Source: Spirochaetota bacterium
GTDB taxonomy: Bacteria > Spirochaetota > Spirochaetia > Treponematales > Rectinemataceae
Assembly: GCA_029265255.1 (NCBI GenBank)
Contig: JAJUJQ010000008.1
Location: 30,722-94,721 of the forward strand
Direction of reading: 5' to 3'
DNA: 64,000 nt
Shown here piece by piece: positions 9,303 through 18,694 of this stretch; the first letter of the stretch is position 1, and every line of letters starts with the position of its first letter. The translations under genes were made by a program, and so were the position numbers. Below the pieces are notes generated by a model, which made no database searches, had not been told where the DNA came from, and saw only the letters and a program-made list of their open reading frames with translations.

Positions 9303-10202
9303 TTAAAAGGGAAGCGCGGCATCCTTGGAAAAGTTCATGCGGGACAGCTCTGCCTTGAGCTCTGCGATGGTGAGCGGCGCGGAACCTTCGTAATGATTGT
9401 TGACATTGATCGTCACAGTGTGCCCCCGGGCTGCAAGGTCCATCGCCATGGAGAGAATCGCGCGCTTTTCTTCCGCTGGTTTGGGGTCGATGATGGCGTT
9501 CCACTGCAGACTCGCTTTTTCTTCGATTGCAGCCCGATCACCTCCCAGAAGGCGGATGACAGAATCCGACTGTACCAGCTCGCGATAGAGCGCATATACC
9601 TCATACACATGGGGCAAGTAGAGCTTCTCGCTGAACACAGGCAGAAGTTGCCGCTCAAGCAGAAATTTGAAAAATGATTCGGTAAGGAAATTCCGGTTTC
9701 GTGTTTCGATGGCGAGGGGCAGCTGTCCGAAACGGGCGCGCACGCCAGTCGCGAAAGTGTCGAGGGCATCGAGCAATGCGGTGAGCGAGGGCATTCGCTG
9801 GCGATTGAGGTATTCGAATTCAAACATGATGGCATCAAGCCTGGGGAACATGGGCTCGATCACCTCGAGAAAGCGGGCCCCGCGCTCGACAGAGAGAAAA
9901 GAGGGGTTAGGCGACTCGCTGCCGGAAGCGCCGCGCGCTCGCAGCGTGGGGACAGTCAGTTCCCGGGGCGCCTTGCAGGTAAAGCGGAATCCCTCCGGGA
10001 CTTGAGCGAGGTACTCAGTCACTTCCTTCCTTTCGGGGATGCTGTAGAACCAGCTGTCGATTTCCGCGGTATCGAAATGCTGCGCGTACTCACGCAGATA
10101 GCCGGCAGCGCGTGGCTGGGGAGACTGATAGACCACACCCACCCATGAGGGATAGTTCCAGGAACAGGTACCCCATCGGATATGCTGCTGCAGGCTGTTC
10201 AT
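9303..10202 (-). CDS. DUF72 family protein (YecE-like)
   Basis: A 299-residue protein with the DUF72 pattern: WGTCSWNYPSW near the N-terminus, then YAQHFDTAEIDSWFYSIP and FRFTCKAPRELT, and NVNNHYEGSAPLT toward the C-terminus. The family folds as a TIM barrel and its biochemical function is not established. The gene stands alone between the CrtI-like gene and tRNA-Val, with no clear co-transcribed partner. Start at the ATG 10202, the first in frame after an A+T-rich upstream stretch containing a TATATATATA run. Confidence 0.85.
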   Translation of the reverse strand: MNSLQQHIRWGTCSWNYPSWVGVVYQSPQPRAAGYLREYAQHFDTAEIDSWFYSIPERKEVTEYLAQVPEGFRFTCKAPRELTVPTLRARGASGSESPNPSFLSVERGARFLEVIEPMFPRLDAIMFEFEYLNRQRMPSLTALLDALDTFATGVRARFGQLPLAIETRNRNFLTESFFKFLLERQLLPVFSEKLYLPHVYEVYALYRELVQSDSVIRLLGGDRAAIEEKASLQWNAIIDPKPAEEKRAILSMAMDLAARGHTVTINVNNHYEGSAPLTIAELKAELSRMNFSKDAALPF

Positions 10203-10429
10203 CCAAGGTATTGTACCAGCAAAGGGATGGTGCCGAAAGCGTGTGCAAAGTGAATGCTAGATGATACAACGGGATTCTATATATATATACGGTTTGCTTT
10301 TTTGCTGAATCGCCTGCATTTGAAAAATTTCTAGCGCGAAGCATGGTCGAATAGTTTACCTCTTAAGTCTGGTAACACGACCATGGTAACACGCACGATT
10401 TTTGAGGTCGGAAATCGGCTAAATCATTA

Positions 10430-10503
10430 TGGGCGCTGACGGATTTGAACCGCCGACCTACTGGGTGTAAACCAGCCGCTCTGACCAGCTGAGCCAAGCG
10501 CCC
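10430..10503 (-). tRNA. tRNA-Val (anticodon TAC)
   Basis: Read on the minus strand it folds as a cloverleaf: acceptor GGGCGCT pairs with AGCGCCC, discriminator A; anticodon loop TTTACAC closed by GCTGG/CCAGT; T arm with GGTTCAAATCC. CCA is not encoded. Confidence 0.95.
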
Positions 10504-10518
10504 TTGCAAGCAGGGCTG

Positions 10519-10548
10519 AGAGTAGCATACATTCAGCTTTTGGGTCAA
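10519..10548 (-). promoter_or_regulatory. Promoter for tRNA-Val
   Basis: Minus strand TTGACC at 10548-10543, 18-base spacer, TACTCT at 10524-10519, placing the start a few bases before the tRNA. It sits inside the region before the divergent PfkB kinase start. Confidence 0.5.
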
Positions 10549-10554
10549 GAGAAC

Positions 10555-11538
10555 ATGAGTTTTGAAACGCTGTGTGCCATTGGGCATGCGATGTGTGACA
10601 CACGGGCAGTCCTCAGCCCGCGAGCATGGAGGGATTTTTTGTCCCGCTCTGGCATGACGGAAGATGCTGCCCCAATACATGTACCGGGTGTGGAAGCTGC
10701 GCTGCTCCTCGACATGCTGGAGGAATATGAAAGAGCAGGTGAGGGGATGCTCGAGAAGTGGAGTGGGGGCTCAGCGTACAATACTGCGCGAGCAGCCGCA
10801 TTACAGGGTATCTCGGCCCGTTTTGTCGGAAGTGTTGGCCTTGATGAGCCCGGGACTCGATTCGGCAGCGCGGATAAAAAGCTGCCTATAGCGCTTGATC
10901 TCAGCAGGCATGAAGCCAGGACGGGTGTTTTCTGTGTGGTAAAAGGCCCGGAAGGAAGATGGGTTTCCTGGGCGAGCCCTGGAGCCGCGAAGTACGTGCG
11001 TCAGCGTCTCTCATGCATCGAATTTAATGAAGGTCAGGGAATTGTGCATTGCGAGGGGTTATTATTCGATGAAATAGAAGAAATGACGCGTCTTTGCCAG
11101 AGGGCTCATGCTCAAGGATGGAAGATTTCCTTTGACCTTGTTTCTGATGGCTTTATCGATCGCCATCGGTCAGCCGCGCAACGATTTGTTTGTGTCTTTG
11201 CCGATTTTGTGTTCTGTACGCGGAAGGAATTTGATGCGCTGGGAATCGGTGCTGACATGCTGAAGCCCGGCCAGTGTCTGATTATAAAAGAAGATCGACA
11301 TGGGGTATCCTGTTTCTGGAACGGCCGCATGTTGCGACAGGATGCGCCTTCGGTAGCGGTGGTAAACGAACTTGGCGCTGGAGATGCTTATGCAGGGGCA
11401 TTTCTTGCTGATGTACTTGAAGGAAGCTCGATGGAACACTGCATGCGGCGTGGCAAGGAAATGGCTGCCCGCGTGCTCAGCAATGCCCATGGCATTTCAA
11501 GTATTCTTGCCGAGAAGGCTGATTTTTCCTTACATTAG
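10555..11538 (+). CDS. PfkB-family carbohydrate/nucleoside kinase
   Basis: A 327-residue member of the ribokinase/PfkB family. It shows the first PfkB signature around GGSAYNTARAAALQG with FVGSVGLDEPG, and the second signature NELGAGDAYAGAFLA, whose aspartate is the catalytic base and whose GAGD loop forms the anion hole. Substrate cannot be told from sequence: adenosine, ribose and fructose kinases all share these motifs. I chose the ATG at 10555 because the family's beginning (CAIGHAMCDTRA) follows directly; the in-frame ATG at 10504 would abut the divergent tRNA. Lon follows 81 bases later. Confidence 0.85.
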   Translation: MSFETLCAIGHAMCDTRAVLSPRAWRDFLSRSGMTEDAAPIHVPGVEAALLLDMLEEYERAGEGMLEKWSGGSAYNTARAAALQGISARFVGSVGLDEPGTRFGSADKKLPIALDLSRHEARTGVFCVVKGPEGRWVSWASPGAAKYVRQRLSCIEFNEGQGIVHCEGLLFDEIEEMTRLCQRAHAQGWKISFDLVSDGFIDRHRSAAQRFVCVFADFVFCTRKEFDALGIGADMLKPGQCLIIKEDRHGVSCFWNGRMLRQDAPSVAVVNELGAGDAYAGAFLADVLEGSSMEHCMRRGKEMAARVLSNAHGISSILAEKADFSLH

Positions 11539-11619
11539 AAATGCTGCGCATAATGAGACCGTGCACGAAGGCTCAGAGCTCAGCGCACCCTTACATACAA
11601 TCGTTCAGGTGGTACTAAA

Positions 11620-13968
11620 ATGGCTCCAAGTGAACTTGTTCCTATAGATCAGATTCTGCCCGGCAAGTTGCCGATCATCACGCTTATCGGCAAGCCCATT
11701 TTCCCTGGAATCTTTACCCCCATCATGATTGGAAAAGAGCCCGATATACAGATTGTTGAGCAGGCGATATCCGCTGATGGCATGATTGGGCTTGTGCTCC
11801 AGAAGGAGGAAAGCGACGAGGACAGCTCTGCCAATCTGTATTCAGTCGGCACCGCTGCCAAAATCATTAAAAAAATCAACCTCCCCGATGGCGGCATCAA
11901 CATTTTCATCTCGACCTTTAAGCGCTTCAAAATAAAAAAGTTCCTCTCCAAAGAACCTCCCATTATCGCGGCCGTGACCTATCTCGACGATACAAATTTC
12001 GAGTCGGATGAGGTAAAGGCTCTTACCCGAGCCCTCATTTCGGAGATGAAACAGCTATCGGAAAATAATCCGCTGTTTTCCGAAGAGATGCGGCTCAATA
12101 TGATCAATATCGACAATCCCGGCAAGATTGCGGATTTCATCGCTTCGATCCTCAATATTGAGAAAAGAGAGCAGCAGGAAATTCTTGAGACGCTCGATGT
12201 GCGAGAACGTATGGAGCGGGTGCTCATCCATATCAATAAGGAAAAGGAACTGCTGCGCATTCAAAAGAAAGTACAGGCCGAAATCAATGAAAAGATCGAA
12301 AAAAGCCAGCGTGAGTATTTTTTGCGTGAAGAGCTAAAGGCGATCAAGCAGGAGCTGGGCATGGCAGGAGACGCGCGCAGCTCGGATTATCAGCGCTTCC
12401 GGGAGAAGATCGATTCATTTGGCCTTGAGGGTGAAGTGAAGGAGCTAGTCGAGCAGGAACTGGAAAAGTTTAATCTCATGGAGCCTTCGTCCAGTGAGTA
12501 TATGGTGACGCGGAACTGGCTGGAGCTTGTGTGCGCGCTACCCTGGAAAGCGCCTCTTTCCGGTGATTTTGATATCAAGAAAGCGCAGAAAGTGCTTGAG
12601 GAAGACCATTATGGTCTCAAGGATGTCAAGGAGCGCATTATTGAATATCTGGCAGTCCGAAAGCTCAAGAAAGATACGCGCGGCACGATTCTGTGTCTCG
12701 TGGGACCGCCGGGAGTAGGCAAGACGAGCGTGGGCCGCTCGGTTGCCCGCGCGCTGGGCAAGGAATTTTTCCGCTTTTCGGTAGGCGGCATGCGCGATGA
12801 GGCGGAAATAAAGGGACATCGCCGCACCTACGTAGGCGCGCTGCCAGGAAAGATCATCCAGGGGCTTAAAATAACTAAAAGTCGCGATCCTGTGTTCATG
12901 ATCGATGAGATCGACAAAATGGGTGTTTCCTACCAGGGCGATCCGTCGAGCGCTCTCTTGGAAGCGCTGGATCCGGAGCAGAATTTCAGCTTCCGCGACC
13001 ATTACCTGGACCTTCCTTTTGATATTTCAAATATATTCTTTATCGTGACAGCAAATACGCTTGATACCATTCCAAGGCCGCTACTTGACCGCATGGAAGT
13101 CATTCAGCTGCCTGGCTATGTCGATGTGGAAAAACTCGAGATTGCGCGCCATTACCTCATCCCGAGAAGCCTTGAGCGGAACGGTCTTGCAAAACAGCAG
13201 GTGAAGTATACCCGTGATGCGCTCCTGGCGATCGTTGACGGATATGCGCGCGAAGCCGGTGTTCGCAATTTTGAAAAAGCGCTGGACAAAATTCATCGCA
13301 AAATCGCGAAGACGATTGTGATTGAAGGGCGCCAGCAGGAGAAATTCGAGATCGACAAGCATGCGGTGGAAAAGTATCTGGGCAAACCGATTTTCCGCGA
13401 TGACGAAATAAAGCGGGCAACAAGACCTGGTATGGCCGTTGGTCTTGCCTGGACCAGCATGGGTGGTGATACGCTCATCATCGAAGCGGTGGCCAACCCC
13501 GGCAAAGAAGGATTCAAGCTGACCGGCCAAATGGGTTCGGTGATGCAGGAATCGGCGGGCATTGCCTATTCTTGGGTGCGGGGGTACGCGGCTCAGAAGC
13601 ACAATATCGGCCCGCAGTACTTTGAGTCGCGGCAAATACATCTGCATATACCAGAAGGAGCGACACCCAAGGATGGCCCTTCAGCGGGAATCACGATGGC
13701 CACCGCCCTTTTGTCCCTGGTGCTCAATAAGCGCATAAAAGATCGCCTTGCCATGACCGGCGAGCTGAGTCTAACAGGGCAGGTCTTGCCCATTGGCGGC
13801 TTGCGCGAAAAAGTAGTCGCGGCCAAGCGCAATAAAATCCGAGATATCATCATTCCCGCCGCGAACGAGAAGGATCTGGAAGAGATTCCCGAACACGTAA
13901 AGAAAGGCATTACCTTCCATCCGGTGAGCCGCATGGAAGAGGTAGTCGATTTCGCGTTGGGTTCCTGA
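11620..13968 (+). CDS. lon: ATP-dependent protease Lon
   Basis: 782 residues, the usual LonA length. The N-terminal substrate domain begins LPIITLIGKPIFPGIFTPI; Walker A GPPGVGKTS lies near residue 362, followed by the VGGMRDEAEIKGHRRTY stretch and Walker B VFMIDEIDK; the peptidase Ser-Lys dyad is in PKDGPSAG (about 687) and the downstream region LPIGGLREKVVAAKR. It degrades misfolded and regulatory proteins in the cytoplasm. Start ATG with AGGTGG upstream. No HrcA/CIRCE or clear heat-shock element was seen. Confidence 0.97.
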   Translation: MAPSELVPIDQILPGKLPIITLIGKPIFPGIFTPIMIGKEPDIQIVEQAISADGMIGLVLQKEESDEDSSANLYSVGTAAKIIKKINLPDGGINIFISTFKRFKIKKFLSKEPPIIAAVTYLDDTNFESDEVKALTRALISEMKQLSENNPLFSEEMRLNMINIDNPGKIADFIASILNIEKREQQEILETLDVRERMERVLIHINKEKELLRIQKKVQAEINEKIEKSQREYFLREELKAIKQELGMAGDARSSDYQRFREKIDSFGLEGEVKELVEQELEKFNLMEPSSSEYMVTRNWLELVCALPWKAPLSGDFDIKKAQKVLEEDHYGLKDVKERIIEYLAVRKLKKDTRGTILCLVGPPGVGKTSVGRSVARALGKEFFRFSVGGMRDEAEIKGHRRTYVGALPGKIIQGLKITKSRDPVFMIDEIDKMGVSYQGDPSSALLEALDPEQNFSFRDHYLDLPFDISNIFFIVTANTLDTIPRPLLDRMEVIQLPGYVDVEKLEIARHYLIPRSLERNGLAKQQVKYTRDALLAIVDGYAREAGVRNFEKALDKIHRKIAKTIVIEGRQQEKFEIDKHAVEKYLGKPIFRDDEIKRATRPGMAVGLAWTSMGGDTLIIEAVANPGKEGFKLTGQMGSVMQESAGIAYSWVRGYAAQKHNIGPQYFESRQIHLHIPEGATPKDGPSAGITMATALLSLVLNKRIKDRLAMTGELSLTGQVLPIGGLREKVVAAKRNKIRDIIIPAANEKDLEEIPEHVKKGITFHPVSRMEEVVDFALGS

Positions 13969-13992
13969 CGGTTCTATGCTACACTCGCAGCC

Positions 13993-16053
13993 ATGGAGCT
14001 GAAGCCCTATTTCTGCGGCAAGGACTGTGGTGGCGATGCCTGCCCTCTTATGGCGGAAATCGAAAATGGGAGAGTGGTGGGCATGCGCCACAACCCTGCT
14101 GCCGGGCGCTGGATTCGCGCGTGCGGCAAAGGGATGCGAGCGCCAGAAGCCCATTATTCTCCCCATCGGATTCTTTCGCCGCTTATTAGAACCGGCCCGC
14201 GAGGCTCTGGCAGCTTCAGGGAAGCACGCTGGGATGAAGCGCTGTCGCTCATCGCCGCGCGCCTCCAAGAAATACATTCAAAGGGCGCGCGCACGATGTG
14301 CATTTCGAGCGCGGGTTCCACCGGTGCTCTGCACAATACCGAAGTGCTTTCGCGTCGCTTTTTCAACAGCATTGGAGGAGGAGTGTTCGTTGCGGGGAGC
14401 TACTCAAACAACGCGGCGAAATACGCGCTTTCATCGATGTTTGGGGGCTCTTTGGGCGAGACTGGCTTCGATGCGGATACGCTGGAATGGTCGAACCTGA
14501 TCGTGTTGTGGGGGGCGAATCCATTGGAAGCGCGCCTCGGATCCGAGCTTCCAGCACGATTAGTAGACGCTCGTCGGCGTGGAACAAGAATCATTGCCAT
14601 TGATCCTAGAAACAGCCTCAGCGCGCGAGCGCTCGATGCTGAATGGATTCCGATACGGCCGGGTATGGATGCAGCGCTGGCGTACGCGCTCATTCATGAA
14701 ATGATGGGAAACCCGGCCTTCGACATGTCCTATGTCATGCAGCGGGCCGACGGGTTCGAGAAGCTCGCGGCTTATGTTGAAGGACAGGTCGATGGAGTAG
14801 TGCGTGACCCGCGCTGGGCAGCGGAAGTTTGCGGTGTTTCCGCGGAGACAATCAGGTCGCTCGCTCGACTCTGGTTCGATGCCCGTCCCGTCATGCTCAT
14901 TCCGGGGTATTCCATTCAGCGGACCGCATATGGTGAAGAGCCGTTCAGGCTGATGGTCGCGCTCCAGCTTGCTTCACGGAATAGCGGCCTCAAGGGTGCG
15001 TCGACAGGATCGCTCAACAATCGCCTTCCCGGGGTACGGATCGGCACAATGTCAGACCTGAGCGAGCGGGCGGTCTGGACGCATGTACCTGTACTGCGCT
15101 GGCCGGATGCGGTGCTGGAACCGCATCGGTATGGAATTGGAAGCATAGACGCGATCTACGCGGCGGGAAGCAATTTTCTCATTCAAGGTGCGGATGTTCG
15201 CAAGAATATCAAGGCATTTGAGGCTGTCTCTTTTTCGGTCTGCCACGAACTGTTCATGACACCAACAGCGCGGTGGTGCGATGTGGTACTTCCTGTCGCA
15301 GATGCATTTGAAAAGGCGGATATCGGCATCCCATGGGCTGGGAAATACGCGCTCTACCGGCCCGTTATATTCGAGCCTTATCATGGTGTACGATCCGATT
15401 ACGCGATTTTTGCTGAGCTTGCCGAGCACATGGGCACGGGCATGCAGTTTTCAGAAGGGAAAGGCGAGCAAGAGTGGCTGGATATGTTTATTCAAGAGTC
15501 CGAGATCCCAGACGCTGATGCATTTAAAGATACTGGTTTTTATCAAGGAGAAGCAGAAATGCGGGCCGGGCTGGAACAATTCTTTGCCGATCCTGCGCGG
15601 TATCCTCTGGCTACTTCAACCGGGCGCATACAATGCGCAAGCCCGTTGTGGGAGGCCGCGCCAGCTGCCTCAGCGGTGGCCGCAGCTGTCACTGAATTCA
15701 GCCTGCTTACTTGCAAGGTGTCGGGTTTTGTTCATTCGCAGCGTGGCGCCTGGCCCAATGCCACGCGGGGAGCCCGAATTTTCATGAATCCTCATGATAT
15801 GCGGATCATGGGCCTCCAAGAGGGGCAAGCTATCGAAGTGCGAAACGCGCAGGGAGCTCTTAATGGAAAGGCGCACGCTGATCCTCATGTGCGTCCAGGG
15901 GTTCTGTGGACTGAAGAAGGCCTCTGGGATCCGCCGGTAAATCTCCTGACATCGACACAGGGCACCAAAGAAAGCACCTCATGTATCATGCATGGAATCG
16001 TGGTCGAAATCAGGCCAGTTCAGCAGGAATCCAGCGACCATCCTTTAGTATAA
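13993..16053 (+). CDS. Molybdopterin (bis-MGD) oxidoreductase, cytoplasmic, stand-alone
   Basis: 686 residues of the DMSO-reductase superfamily. The N-terminal [4Fe-4S] cysteines are in CGKDCGGDACPL and RACGKGM; molybdopterin contacts appear in VLWGANPLEARLGSELP and IIAIDPRNS, and the C-terminal domain has LTCKVSGFVHSQ. The residue at the expected metal-ligand position is in GSYSNNAAKYA, suggesting serine ligation (inference). No twin-arginine signal, ferredoxin-type subunit or membrane anchor is encoded nearby, so it probably acts in the cytoplasm with an unlinked partner; the substrate is unknown. Its 3' end overlaps the convergent uridylyltransferase gene by 44 bases. Confidence 0.85.
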   Translation: MELKPYFCGKDCGGDACPLMAEIENGRVVGMRHNPAAGRWIRACGKGMRAPEAHYSPHRILSPLIRTGPRGSGSFREARWDEALSLIAARLQEIHSKGARTMCISSAGSTGALHNTEVLSRRFFNSIGGGVFVAGSYSNNAAKYALSSMFGGSLGETGFDADTLEWSNLIVLWGANPLEARLGSELPARLVDARRRGTRIIAIDPRNSLSARALDAEWIPIRPGMDAALAYALIHEMMGNPAFDMSYVMQRADGFEKLAAYVEGQVDGVVRDPRWAAEVCGVSAETIRSLARLWFDARPVMLIPGYSIQRTAYGEEPFRLMVALQLASRNSGLKGASTGSLNNRLPGVRIGTMSDLSERAVWTHVPVLRWPDAVLEPHRYGIGSIDAIYAAGSNFLIQGADVRKNIKAFEAVSFSVCHELFMTPTARWCDVVLPVADAFEKADIGIPWAGKYALYRPVIFEPYHGVRSDYAIFAELAEHMGTGMQFSEGKGEQEWLDMFIQESEIPDADAFKDTGFYQGEAEMRAGLEQFFADPARYPLATSTGRIQCASPLWEAAPAASAVAAAVTEFSLLTCKVSGFVHSQRGAWPNATRGARIFMNPHDMRIMGLQEGQAIEVRNAQGALNGKAHADPHVRPGVLWTEEGLWDPPVNLLTSTQGTKESTSCIMHGIVVEIRPVQQESSDHPLV

Positions 16054-17548
16054 GATTATATACATGTTCAAGCAGCCAATGCTGGCCCTTGTGGAGTGCT
16101 GCGCCGGTTTCTCGAAGCGCGGCGGGAATGGTGTCGATTTCAATACCAAAGCCGCTGGTTAGCAGCATCTCTGAGAGCATTTTAGCGGCAAGGAAGCGCC
16201 GATTCTTGTCGACCGCGAAGGCTATGAAATCTGGCAGAAGCGAAACAACTTCCCATGTGACCTGCTCGGCCTGGGAATAAGCGCCAGCATCCTTTTGCTG
16301 GTCTGAGAATCGCATGGGGAGAGTTCGCGCGATTTCTTCCAGGCGCGGTACCAACCAGTCAAGGTCGAACATGCCGCTCGCGCAGTTAAAGAGTATGGCG
16401 TGGCCGTTCTGTTCCAGGTTCATGACCTGCTCGATATCGATCGCGGGGCCGATATCGACGACCGTCTTTCTGCCCTCGGCTGTTTGGACAAGAATGCCGC
16501 CCTTGACATCGACTGGAGTGCGGAATGCGAAATCGAACCCCGCCGGTTTGCCGCTGACAGCAAGTATGCCTAATTCAAGCGGGTCCAAGAAGGCGCCGAT
16601 ATTGTCCACGTTGCTGAGCATCGCATAGCGAATGCCCTGGCGATGCAGCTGTCTGAAAATATCAGCGAGGACCATGAAACACTGTCCATGTCCGCCGGGG
16701 AGGGCAAGAGAAGAATGTTCTTTGCCATAGGCGCGGTCGAAGATGCGTTTTGGTTTGCCTTCAGCAGAATGGGTAAATGCGGCGATCATGGGTTGGACGC
16801 CGCTCATCCATGCGCAGGGATCGATTCCGAAACGGGAAGAAAGTACGGAAAGAAAAGGTGAGTTGCGAAAACCCTCATAGGCATCAAGAAGAATATCGTG
16901 ATTGCCGATGCTCGTCATTTGGTACAGTGGCAAAAAGAGTCCGTCTGTCGAGCGATGTGTGAGATTGGCCGCCAAAAGGCGCGCGCGCATTTTAAGCTCG
17001 AGGAAACTTGCGCCGGGAGAGCCGTCGGGGTTGATATATGCTGGTGTCAACCCTTTGGGGCGTTCATGGCAGACTGACGCATATTGTTCGAATGCCGGTT
17101 TGAGGAATTCGAAAAGGCTAGTATTGATGGCCTTGTTCTTCTTCAGGTCGGCATAGCTGGTGGCTGAACCACCATTGAGCACTCCATAGGCGCAGTGTGG
17201 GAGTAGCTGTCGGCCGATGGATTCCAGCTGCGTACGACTGAAGACGAGCCATGTGCTGCCGTGAGTGTGGTACTCAGGAACGTTCGTTGGCAACACAAGC
17301 CCGTGTTTCTGTAGGTGCTCCTTCGCAACGTTCTTGGGAACGCGATAGATAGCGTCTTGAGGTGCCGAATCGCGGGTGTCGACGACATTGACACCGTCGA
17401 CCGCGGGAACTCCAGTAGGCACTATTTTTTCGATACAATCGAACTCACCCTGGTTGTATCGATTCAGAATGTCGAGCGCGAGCGCAATATCGATATGTTT
17501 GTTCTGCATGTCCTCGATAAGAGCGGGGTGGAGGTCATACTGGTTCAT
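16010..17548 (-). CDS. UTP-glucose-1-phosphate uridylyltransferase (UDPGP family)
   Basis: 512 residues; makes UDP-glucose from UTP and glucose-1-phosphate. Family features: LNGGSATSYADLKKNK (nucleotide loop, a variant of the usual LNGGLGT), PGGHGQCFMVL, MLSNVDNIGAFLDP with the metal-binding aspartate, and DVKGGILV. Its N-terminus MNQYDLHPALIEDMQNK defines the start; the ATG at 17548 overlaps the glucokinase stop (ATGA), so the two are coupled. With glucokinase and phosphoglucomutase on the same strand it completes glucose to UDP-glucose. Upstream in-frame codons run antisense-like through glucokinase and are not the start. Confidence 0.85.
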   Translation of the reverse strand: MNQYDLHPALIEDMQNKHIDIALALDILNRYNQGEFDCIEKIVPTGVPAVDGVNVVDTRDSAPQDAIYRVPKNVAKEHLQKHGLVLPTNVPEYHTHGSTWLVFSRTQLESIGRQLLPHCAYGVLNGGSATSYADLKKNKAINTSLFEFLKPAFEQYASVCHERPKGLTPAYINPDGSPGASFLELKMRARLLAANLTHRSTDGLFLPLYQMTSIGNHDILLDAYEGFRNSPFLSVLSSRFGIDPCAWMSGVQPMIAAFTHSAEGKPKRIFDRAYGKEHSSLALPGGHGQCFMVLADIFRQLHRQGIRYAMLSNVDNIGAFLDPLELGILAVSGKPAGFDFAFRTPVDVKGGILVQTAEGRKTVVDIGPAIDIEQVMNLEQNGHAILFNCASGMFDLDWLVPRLEEIARTLPMRFSDQQKDAGAYSQAEQVTWEVVSLLPDFIAFAVDKNRRFLAAKMLSEMLLTSGFGIEIDTIPAALRETGAALHKGQHWLLEHVYNLILKDGRWIPAELA

Positions 17549-18642
17549 GGATGCTCCGAATACTGCCAGGCTGCTTCTGCGGCGCCAAGAAGTGAGATAT
17601 CGTAGTTTCTTACGATATAAACAGGACAGATAGCGAGGAAAGAGCGTATATGCGATGCATAGTTTTGTTCGAACCAACGCATGAAGCGGTTTCCTTCCAA
17701 CAGATAGTCTTCGTTCTTGGACGAAATGCCACCCGCGAGCCATACGCCGCTTTCGGGAAGGAAGAGTGCCGCAAGATTGGCAGCCTTGGTGGCGTAGAGC
17801 CTGGCAAATAGCTCCATTGCAAGTGCGCACCAAGGGTCGCAGGAAGCTCCGGAGGCAATACGGGCAGGCCAGTCTTCTCGCGGGGCATTGAGTATCGCGG
17901 AGGCGTATAGGCTCGGGACTGATCGCGGATCGATGGTCTCTACGCCATAGTCCTTGGCGTATTGCTGTGCGATTAGGGCGTTGCTGGTCAGGAATTCGAA
18001 GATGTTAGCGATCCCTTGGCCGGAAATAGCGAGTTCCGCGCCAGGAGGATAGCCATATCGATCACTAAGCCAAGCGTGGAGGGCTCGGCTTAGTCCGTCA
18101 ACACAAGGAAGTTCTGAATGGCCTCCTTCAGAAGGAAACGCCATCGATTCCGCTCCCCTACGATATACAAAGCCTACACCAAGCCCCGTACCGGCACCCA
18201 ATACCAGCATCATGCCGTCACGGGAAGGGGCAGGGAGGCTTCCATCCGTGTGCGGCAGCGCGCGTACGGCCTTCGTATCGTGGTAATCAACAAGGGTTAC
18301 TGCGTAGGAGAGGGCGGTAAAATCGTTAATAAGCCTGACAGGAACACCAAGCACGTCGCGCAGTTCCTTCGCGCTGATAATCCAGGGTGCATTGGTCAGT
18401 CTGATAGTGTGATCCGAATCGACGGGGCCGGCGCCTGATATGCAGCAAAAATCGAAATGCGTTTTGATTTCAAAAGATTTGGCCGAAGCGAGAAATTTTT
18501 CAACTGCCGCGGAGAGCGAAGGTTCACTACGCGTCGCATAGCGCTGCTTATGAATAATATCAATGTGATTTCCATCGTGAATCGCAAGAGCAATGGTAGT
18601 ATTGGTTCCGCCGATATCAGCGACAAGAAAGCGTTTTTCCAT
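17545..18642 (-). CDS. glk: Glucokinase (Glk family)
   Basis: 365 residues. The ATP-binding motif FLVADIGGTNTT is at the very N-terminus; LGAGTGLGVGFVYRR and FPSEGGHSELP match the bacterial Glk family rather than ROK kinases, since no ROK zinc motif is present. Phosphorylates glucose to glucose-6-phosphate. I chose ATG 18642 because AAGGCGG lies at suitable spacing; a TTG two codons upstream is possible. It is followed by the uridylyltransferase with ATGA overlap. Confidence 0.88.
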   Translation of the reverse strand: MEKRFLVADIGGTNTTIALAIHDGNHIDIIHKQRYATRSEPSLSAAVEKFLASAKSFEIKTHFDFCCISGAGPVDSDHTIRLTNAPWIISAKELRDVLGVPVRLINDFTALSYAVTLVDYHDTKAVRALPHTDGSLPAPSRDGMMLVLGAGTGLGVGFVYRRGAESMAFPSEGGHSELPCVDGLSRALHAWLSDRYGYPPGAELAISGQGIANIFEFLTSNALIAQQYAKDYGVETIDPRSVPSLYASAILNAPREDWPARIASGASCDPWCALAMELFARLYATKAANLAALFLPESGVWLAGGISSKNEDYLLEGNRFMRWFEQNYASHIRSFLAICPVYIVRNYDISLLGAAEAAWQYSEHP

Positions 18643-18694
18643 GATCAATCACCGCCTTGTACGCAGTTCCTCTGGTACTGTTATATACTCAATG

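Noticed and set aside
17548..17833. Longer N-terminus for the uridylyltransferase
   Set aside because: The extra codons lie inside glucokinase in another frame and do not resemble the family; the ATGA overlap gives the natural start.
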